NCBI RefSeq assembly: GCF_030406665.1
Contig: NZ_CP129121.1
Coordinates: 434,001 to 498,000 of the forward strand
DNA: 64,000 nucleotides
Direction: 5' to 3'
Origin: Halomonas halophila
Lineage (GTDB): Bacteria > Pseudomonadota > Gammaproteobacteria > Pseudomonadales > Halomonadaceae
Shown here: positions 59,041-64,000 of the stretch, in pieces
How the letters are laid out: each line of letters begins with the position of its first letter
How positions within the stretch are numbered: the first letter of the stretch is position 1
Position numbers and translations under genes: made by a program
The notes under the pieces: model-generated
Seen by the model: only the letters and a program-made list of their open reading frames with translations
The model's database searches: none
Told to the model about the DNA's origin: nothing

Positions 59041-59394
59041 ATGGAACCGCTCAGCTATTACTACTACAACGTGCTGGAAAGCCTGGAGAAACCGTGCGAC
59101 GTGCCGGCCCTGCATCTCCAGGAAGGCTACGACCTGCTGTACCGCTACGGCGGCCGGGTCGAGATGGACCTGATCCGCCGTGCCGAGGCGGCCAGCGCGA
59201 ATGGCGAGCCCTACCACTGGCACGAGTCGCTGGACGACGAGCAGCGCGACAAGCTGCGTCGCGCCCTGGATGACGAGAACCCGGCCAAGATCCTCAAGGT
59301 GATGCAGCGCAACGGCTACGCCGGCGTGCTCTATCATCATGCCCGCGAAGTCTTCGCTCCCGATACGGACGACGAGGCGCAGGGCGTCGCCTAG
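59041..59394 (+). CDS. hypothetical protein, unrecognised
   Basis: A 117-aa acidic soluble protein that I do not recognise. It starts MEPLSYYYYNVLESLEKPC (four consecutive tyrosines), is mainly helical by composition, has no signal peptide or membrane segment, and carries no known catalytic motif. Two in-frame starts (GTG 59035, ATG 59038) precede the ATG at 59041; GAGAGGAG at 59028-59035 fits 59041 best. It has its own strong terminator, and codon use is like its neighbours, so it is very likely a real monocistronic gene. Confidence 0.75.
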   Translation: MEPLSYYYYNVLESLEKPCDVPALHLQEGYDLLYRYGGRVEMDLIRRAEAASANGEPYHWHESLDDEQRDKLRRALDDENPAKILKVMQRNGYAGVLYHHAREVFAPDTDDEAQGVA

Positions 59395-59443
59395 GCACGA
59401 CCCGAGGCGAGCCCGCCGCCCACTCGGCGGCACGCGGCACGAG

Positions 59444-59471
59444 AAGCCCCCGGCGACCCCGGGGGCTTTTT
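59444..59471 (+). terminator. intrinsic terminator after the hypothetical gene
   Basis: 10-bp stem (aagcccccgg / ccgggggctt) with a 5-nt loop followed by TTTTT. Confidence 0.92.
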
Positions 59472-59506
59472 GCTGTGTGGGAGAGGCGAGAGGCTGGCGC
59501 GAGGCG

Positions 59507-60400
59507 TCAGCCGCTGGAGCGGGCCAGCTCCTGCTTGAGCCACTCGACCAGTCGATCGATGTCCCGCCGCGGGGCGCCCGCCGGCAGCCACAGCCCGAGC
59601 CGGGCCGGGGTCTCGATGAAGCCCCAGGGCGCGACAAGCCGGCCCGTGCGCAGGTCTTCCTCCACCAGGTAGGACGGCGCGATGGCCACGCCCAGGCCTA
59701 CCAGCGCCGCCTCGAGCATGTAGTGCAGGTGCTCGAACGACTGGTCGTGGCGCATCGTCGCGGGGTCCAGCCCTAGGGCCGCGAACCACTGCGACCAGGC
59801 CTGGGGGCGCGACTGGGTATGCAGCATCGGCAGCGTGGTCAGCGCGGCAGGGGCGGTAGCCGGGCTGGCGTCCTCGAGCAGTTCCGGTGCCAGCACCGGC
59901 CCCATGCGCTCCGGGGCCAGCTCGACGACCCGCACCCCGTCGGGCCAGGGCGGCTCGGCGAAGCGCAGCACGGCGTCGACGTCGGTACCGAGCCGGCCGG
60001 CGACTTCGTCGTCGGCGGTCAGGTGCAGGTTCAGCTCCGGGCACTGGGCCTTCAGCCGATCCAGTCGAGGGATGAACCAGCGGGCCAGGAAGCTGCCGGG
60101 GCAGCCGAGCACCAGCGGCGCCTCCGAGGCGCGTCGGCGCAGCTGGGTGCAGGCCTGGCCGAGGCGCTCGAAGGCCTGTGAGGTCGAGGCACGCAACAGC
60201 TCGCCCTCCTGGGTCAGCGCCAGGCCGCGGCCCTGGCGCCGGAACAGCGTCACCCCGAGCTGTTCCTCGAGCTGCCTGAGCTGGCGGCTGACCGCGCCAT
60301 GGGTGACGTGAAGCGCCTCGGCGGCGCGCGTGACGCTCAGCGTGCGGGCCGTCTCGTCGAAGGCGCGCAGGGCATTCAGCGAGGGCAGTCGATCACTCAA
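59507..60400 (-). CDS. trpI: LysR-family activator of trpBA
   Basis: Regulator of 297 aa: HTH at about 1-65 (LPSLNALRAFDETARTLSVTRAAEAL, HVTHGAVSRQLRQLEEQLG), then a LysR ligand domain. PLVLGCPGSFLARWFIPRLDRL is typical of TrpI, which in Pseudomonas activates trpBA with indoleglycerol phosphate. It is divergent from trpB with 118 bp between the starts, the same arrangement as in Pseudomonas. The start is TTG at 60400 with GGAG 7 bases upstream; no ATG fits the frame. Confidence 0.9.
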   Translation of the reverse strand: MSDRLPSLNALRAFDETARTLSVTRAAEALHVTHGAVSRQLRQLEEQLGVTLFRRQGRGLALTQEGELLRASTSQAFERLGQACTQLRRRASEAPLVLGCPGSFLARWFIPRLDRLKAQCPELNLHLTADDEVAGRLGTDVDAVLRFAEPPWPDGVRVVELAPERMGPVLAPELLEDASPATAPAALTTLPMLHTQSRPQAWSQWFAALGLDPATMRHDQSFEHLHYMLEAALVGLGVAIAPSYLVEEDLRTGRLVAPWGFIETPARLGLWLPAGAPRRDIDRLVEWLKQELARSSG

Positions 60401-60434
60401 GACGGGCTCCAGTCATGTCAGCTTTTCTCACAGA

Positions 60435-60455
60435 TTAGCGAGCAATGATCGCTTA
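60435..60455. promoter_or_regulatory. candidate TrpI operator
   Basis: Inverted repeat ttagcga (60435-60441) ... tcgctta (60449-60455) with a 7-bp spacer, containing a LysR-type T-N11-A arrangement, near the middle of the trpI-trpB divergent region. The surrounding sequence is AT-rich compared with its neighbours. Confidence 0.5.
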
Positions 60456-60518
60456 TCACAGGGTGCGGCGCGATTTATCGTGGTGGCCATTCCCCACTGA
60501 TCATCAGGAGTCGTCACC

Positions 60519-61754
60519 ATGGGTCTGCCGCACCCCACCGCCGAGATCGCCCCCGATGCCGATGGCTTCTTCGGCCGCTTCGGTGGTCGCTTCGTCGCCG
60601 AAACCCTGATGCCGCTGATCCTCGAGCTGCAGGAAGCCTATGAGTCGGCCAAGCAGGACCCGGACTTCCACGCCGAGCTCGACGCGCTGCGCCGCGACTA
60701 CATCGGCCGCGAGAGCCCGCTGTATCTTGCCGAGCGGCTGACCGAGGCGCTCGGCGGCGCGCGGATCTATCTCAAGCGCGAAGACCTGATGCATACCGGC
60801 GCGCACAAGATCAACAACTGCATCGGCCAGGTGCTGCTGGCCCGGCGCATGGGCAAGAAGCGCATCATCGCCGAGACCGGCGCCGGCATGCACGGCGTGG
60901 CCACCGCCACCGTGGCGGCCCGCTTCGGCATGGAATGCATCATCTACATGGGCAGCACCGACATCGACCGCCAGCAGCCCAACGTGCAGCGCATGAAGCT
61001 GCTGGGCGCCAGGGTGATCCCGGTGACCAGCGGCACCGGCACCCTGAAGGACGCGATGAACGACGCCCTGCGCGACTGGGTGACCAACGTCGCGGACACC
61101 TTCTACATCATCGGCACCGTGGCCGGCCCGCACCCGTATCCGGCCATGGTGCGTGACTTCCAGTCGGTGATCGGCCAGGAGGTGCGCGAGCAGCTGGCCG
61201 AGAAGGAGGGGCGGCTGCCCGACTCGCTGGTGGCCTGCATCGGCGGCGGCTCCAACGCCATGGGCCTGTTCCACCCCTTCCTTGAGGACGAGAGCGTGCG
61301 CCTGATCGGCGTGGAAGCCGCCGGCGAAGGCCTGGACACCGGCAAGCACGCCGCCAGCCTGCAGGGCGGCAGCCCTGGCGTGCTGCACGGCAACCGCACC
61401 TTCCTGCTGCAGTCCGCCGAGGGCCAGATCACCGACGCGCACTCCATCTCGGCGGGGCTGGACTATCCGGGCATCGGCCCCGAGCACGCCTGGCTGCACG
61501 AGGTCGGCCGCGCCGAGTACGTCGCCGTGACCGACGACGAGGCGCTCGACGCCTTCAAGACCCTGTGCCGCCTGGAAGGCATCATCCCGGCGCTGGAGTC
61601 GTCCCACGCCATCGCCCACGCGATCAAGCTGGCGCCGACGCTGCCCGAGGATCACGTCATGGTGCTGAACCTGAGCGGGCGCGGCGACAAGGACATGACC
61701 ACCGTCACCGAACGCCTGGCCGACGAGCTGGCCGCCGACGCACCGGCACAATGA
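60519..61754 (+). CDS. trpB: tryptophan synthase, beta subunit
   Basis: PLP enzyme (411 aa) that joins indole and serine. The PLP lysine is K97 (HTGAHKINN), the GAGMHG motif follows near 127, the phosphate-binding CIGGGSNAMG lies near 240 and the C-terminal NLSGRGDKD near 385. The start ATG has CAGGAG 9 bases upstream. It is followed 11 bp later by trpA. The rest of the trp pathway is not in this window, as is usual in pseudomonads and relatives. Confidence 0.98.
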   Translation: MGLPHPTAEIAPDADGFFGRFGGRFVAETLMPLILELQEAYESAKQDPDFHAELDALRRDYIGRESPLYLAERLTEALGGARIYLKREDLMHTGAHKINNCIGQVLLARRMGKKRIIAETGAGMHGVATATVAARFGMECIIYMGSTDIDRQQPNVQRMKLLGARVIPVTSGTGTLKDAMNDALRDWVTNVADTFYIIGTVAGPHPYPAMVRDFQSVIGQEVREQLAEKEGRLPDSLVACIGGGSNAMGLFHPFLEDESVRLIGVEAAGEGLDTGKHAASLQGGSPGVLHGNRTFLLQSAEGQITDAHSISAGLDYPGIGPEHAWLHEVGRAEYVAVTDDEALDAFKTLCRLEGIIPALESSHAIAHAIKLAPTLPEDHVMVLNLSGRGDKDMTTVTERLADELAADAPAQ

Positions 61755-61765
61755 GGAGAGAGACG

Positions 61766-62602
61766 ATGACCCAACGCCACGACCGCATCGCGCGCCGCTT
61801 CGACGAGCTCAAGGCCGCCGACCGCGCCGGCCTCGTCACCTTCATCAGCGCTGGCGATCCCGACTACGACACCAGCCTCGAGACCCTGCTGGCGCTGCCC
61901 GAGGCCGGCGCCGACGTGATCGAGCTGGGCATGCCGTTCACCGACCCGATGGCGGACGGCCCCTCTATCCAGGCCTCCACCCTGCGCGCCCTGGAAGGCG
62001 GGCAGACCATGGCCAGGACCCTGGACATGGTGCGTGTCCTGCGCGAGCGCGACGACGCCACCCCGGTGGTGCTGATGGGCTACTACAACCCCATCTACTG
62101 CATGGGCGTCGAGGCCTTTCTCGCCGAGGCCGCCGAGGCCGGCGTCGACGGGCTGATCGTGGTCGACCTGCCGCCGGAGCACGACGCCGAGCTGTGTCTG
62201 CCGGCCCAGGCCCACGGCCTCGACTTCATCCGCCTGGCGACCCCGACCACCGACGCCAGGCGCCTGCCGCTGGTGCTCGAGAACACCTCGGGCTTCCTCT
62301 ACTACGTCTCCAGCACCGGCGTGACCGGCGCCGCCGCGCCATCCGCCGAGCGCGTGGCGCAGGAGGTCGAGGCCATCCGCGTGCACTCCGACCTGCCGAT
62401 CGGCGTCGGCTTCGGCATCCGCACTCCCGAGCAGGCCGAGCGCATCGCCCGCTTCGCCGACGCGGTGGTGGTCGGCTCGGCGCTGACCGACACCGTGGCC
62501 GCGGCCGAGAGCCCCACCGAGGCCTCGCGCGGCGTGCTCGAGCTGACCCGCTCGCTGGCCGGCGCGGTGCGCCGCGCCCGGGAGCCGGTGACCCAGGACT
62601 GA
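61766..62602 (+). CDS. trpA: tryptophan synthase, alpha subunit
   Basis: TIM-barrel enzyme (278 aa) that cleaves indoleglycerol phosphate and channels indole to TrpB. The catalytic residues are E53 (VIELGMPF) and D64 (PMADG); GVDGLIVVDLPPEH near 128-142 and the phosphate site GVGFGIRTPEQ near 217 are present. The ATG at 61766 has GAGGAGAGAG upstream. Second gene of the trpBA operon; a hairpin follows. Confidence 0.98.
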   Translation: MTQRHDRIARRFDELKAADRAGLVTFISAGDPDYDTSLETLLALPEAGADVIELGMPFTDPMADGPSIQASTLRALEGGQTMARTLDMVRVLRERDDATPVVLMGYYNPIYCMGVEAFLAEAAEAGVDGLIVVDLPPEHDAELCLPAQAHGLDFIRLATPTTDARRLPLVLENTSGFLYYVSSTGVTGAAAPSAERVAQEVEAIRVHSDLPIGVGFGIRTPEQAERIARFADAVVVGSALTDTVAAAESPTEASRGVLELTRSLAGAVRRAREPVTQD

Positions 62603-62637
62603 GCCGACGCCTCGCGAGAGGCCCGTCCAGCCACGAC

Positions 62638-62661
62638 GACGCCACCCCTCGGGGTGGCGTC
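62638..62661. terminator. terminator between trpA and the GPH symporter gene
   Basis: 11-bp stem (gacgccacccc / ggggtggcgtc) with a 2-nt spacer between convergent genes. Confidence 0.7.
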
Positions 62662-62702
62662 TCGCGTTTCAGGGAGCCGTGTGGCACGGAAGTGCGTCGG
62701 CA

Positions 62703-64000
62703 TCAGGTGTAGGCCGAGGCCTCGCCGGAGGCGGGATCGGCGGCCGGGGACGGCGTGCCGTCATCGGGTCGGCGCTGCTGGAGGGCGGCGCGTACCTCGT
62801 CCATGTCATCGTCGTTCAGGCCGAACAGGTAGGTGGCCCAGAACATCAGCAGGCAGACGATGGCGGGGATCAGGGTCAGCAGCAGGCTGATGACCAGCAG
62901 CGCCGAGTCGCTCTGCTGGTCGACATTGGCCTGATAGCCGCCCCACGACAGCAGGAGCCCGATCATCCCGCCCGAGACCGCCAGCCCCATCTTGAGGAAG
63001 AACAGGTTGCCGGCGAAGGAGACCCCGGTGTTGCGCTGTCCGGTCTTCCACTCGCCGTAGTCCTCGGCGTCGGCCATCAGCGCCCAGGAGATGGGGGCGC
63101 CGACGCCGTGCATGAAGCTGACCAGCACGAAGATCAGGCTCGCCACGATGGCCCACTGGCCGGGCACCAGGAACAGCAGGCAGGAGGCCGCGATCAGGGC
63201 CAGGGTGCTGGCCTGGAACACCTTGCGCTTGCTGATGCGCCGGCTCAGCCGAGGCGATAGCGCGGTCCCGGCGATGCTGGCGAGCGCGCCGCTGGTGATG
63301 AACGCCGAAATGCCCAGGGTGCCGAAGCCCAGCACGTAGGTGGCGAAGTAGATCGCCGCCCCCTGCCGCAGGAAGAACTGCAGCGCCTGCAGGAAGGTCA
63401 CGCCGAGCACGATCCGCCACTTCAGGTTCATGGCCAGGGCCTTGAGCTTGGCGGCCAGCCGGTCGTGTTGCGTTGGCGTCGGGTGCACGCGTTCCCTCAC
63501 GGTCAGGAAGCAGAACAGGAACATCCCGAGCCCGATCGCCGACATGATGGTCATGCTGTACTGGAAGCCCTTGGCCTCGTCATCGCCGCCGATCCATTCG
63601 ACCAGCGGCATCAGGCCGCTGTTGAGGATCAGGTAGGCCACGCCGACCAGGATGAAGCGCCAGGACTGGAACGACACGCGCTCGCGGTGATCGTCGGTGA
63701 TCACGCCCCCCAGCGCGCAGTAGGGGATGTTCACCGCGGTATAGAGCAGCGACATGATGAAGTAGGTGGCGAAGGCGTAGGCGATCTTGGCCGTGCCGGA
63801 CCACTCGGGAGTGGTGAACATCAGCACGCAGGCCACGGCCAGCGGCACCGGCACGAACAGCAGGTAGGGCCGGAAACGCCCCCAGCGGCTGCGGGTGCGG
63901 TCGGCGAGCGCGCCCATCAGGGGATCGGTGATGGCATCCACGAAGCGCATCGAGAGGAAGATCGTGCCGACCACGGCGGGGGAGATGCCGTAGACGTCGG
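62703..64000 (-). CDS. GPH-family glycoside-cation symporter (5' end beyond the right edge)
   Basis: Partial MFS-type symporter, at least 432 aa visible, with ten or more hydrophobic segments. The reading frame is open to the window edge (upstream residues DVYGISPAVVGTIFLS), so the true start lies outside. The GPH signature RFVDAITDPLMGALADRTRSRWGRFRPYLL and the later MADAEDYGEWKTGQRNTGV are diagnostic of the MelB/XylP group, which moves sugars or glycosides with Na+ or H+. The hydrophilic C-terminus (GTPSPAADPASGEASAYT) is not conserved. The substrate and any partner hydrolase gene lie outside the view. Confidence 0.9.
   Translation of the reverse strand, partial: DVYGISPAVVGTIFLSMRFVDAITDPLMGALADRTRSRWGRFRPYLLFVPVPLAVACVLMFTTPEWSGTAKIAYAFATYFIMSLLYTAVNIPYCALGGVITDDHRERVSFQSWRFILVGVAYLILNSGLMPLVEWIGGDDEAKGFQYSMTIMSAIGLGMFLFCFLTVRERVHPTPTQHDRLAAKLKALAMNLKWRIVLGVTFLQALQFFLRQGAAIYFATYVLGFGTLGISAFITSGALASIAGTALSPRLSRRISKRKVFQASTLALIAASCLLFLVPGQWAIVASLIFVLVSFMHGVGAPISWALMADAEDYGEWKTGQRNTGVSFAGNLFFLKMGLAVSGGMIGLLLSWGGYQANVDQQSDSALLVISLLLTLIPAIVCLLMFWATYLFGLNDDDMDEVRAALQQRRPDDGTPSPAADPASGEASAYT

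Overview
The window is high-GC, tightly packed gammaproteobacterial chromosome. The best fit is the Halomonadaceae (Halomonas or a close relative). The basis is pseudomonad-like gene order (cysE-iscR-iscS-iscA / ndk-rlmN-pilW-rodZ-ispG-hisS-yfgM-bamB-der; pepA/lptFG; def-fmt-rsmB-trkA beside dprA-tsaC-hemF-aroE), a strongly acidic protein set (for example the Asp/Glu-rich RodZ linker) and K+ uptake of the TrkAH type. This taxonomic call is an inference; there is no rRNA gene here. I see no tRNA, rRNA, insertion sequence, prophage or CRISPR array. The window is essentially core genome: 64 protein genes, of which two (nrdB at the left edge and a GPH-type transporter at the right edge) are cut by the window.

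Layout. 1-3.6 kb: class Ia ribonucleotide reductase nrdA-nrdB with a control region holding two DnaA-box-like sites and NrdR-box-like repeats. 3.8-7.1 kb: RstA/RstB-type two-component system and MetR. 7.3-13.6 kb: an accessory stretch of small genes (MliC-type lipoprotein, azoreductase, YdjM-like protein, Tag, glyoxalase-like, DoxX, HslJ-like lipoprotein, and a fused double PAP2 phosphatase). 13.8-20.2 kb: valS, holC, a branched-chain aminotransferase and pepA, divergent from lptF-lptG-RDD. 23.1-24 kb: bfd and bfr iron storage. 24.1-30.6 kb: tRNA modification genes (tcdA, truC, DTW/TapT), a sirtuin, MarR/BASS transporter pair, TraB-family protein. 30.8-37.1 kb: trkH, trkA, dodecin, rsmB, fmt, def on the minus strand. 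37.3-41.9 kb: lysM, dprA, tsaC, hemF, aroE on the plus strand. 42-44.4 kb: M48 protease, DUF815 ATPase, lipoprotein. 44.6-57.9 kb: the long minus-strand series trmJ, cysE, iscR-iscS-iscA, ndk, rlmN, pilW, rodZ, ispG, hisS, yfgM, bamB, der. 58-64 kb: suhB, an orphan small gene, trpI divergent from trpBA, and the GPH symporter.

The most notable observations are: (1) an isc operon reduced to iscR-iscS-iscA, with iscU, hscBA, fdx and iscX missing at the place where they are normally found; (2) an IscS that keeps K206 and C328 at E. coli numbering but ends 22 residues early, losing the tail that contacts IscU; (3) a full-length SuhB whose metal-binding motifs are eroded, suggesting that only its non-catalytic role in rRNA antitermination is kept; (4) a 69-bp dispersed element in two copies whose first hairpin shows three compensatory base-pair changes and whose loops present GGA, as in CsrA/RsmA targets; (5) a fused tandem PAP2 protein with a degenerate second active site. 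Perfect hairpins mark most transcription-unit ends, and several starts are TTG or GTG with clear ribosome binding sites.
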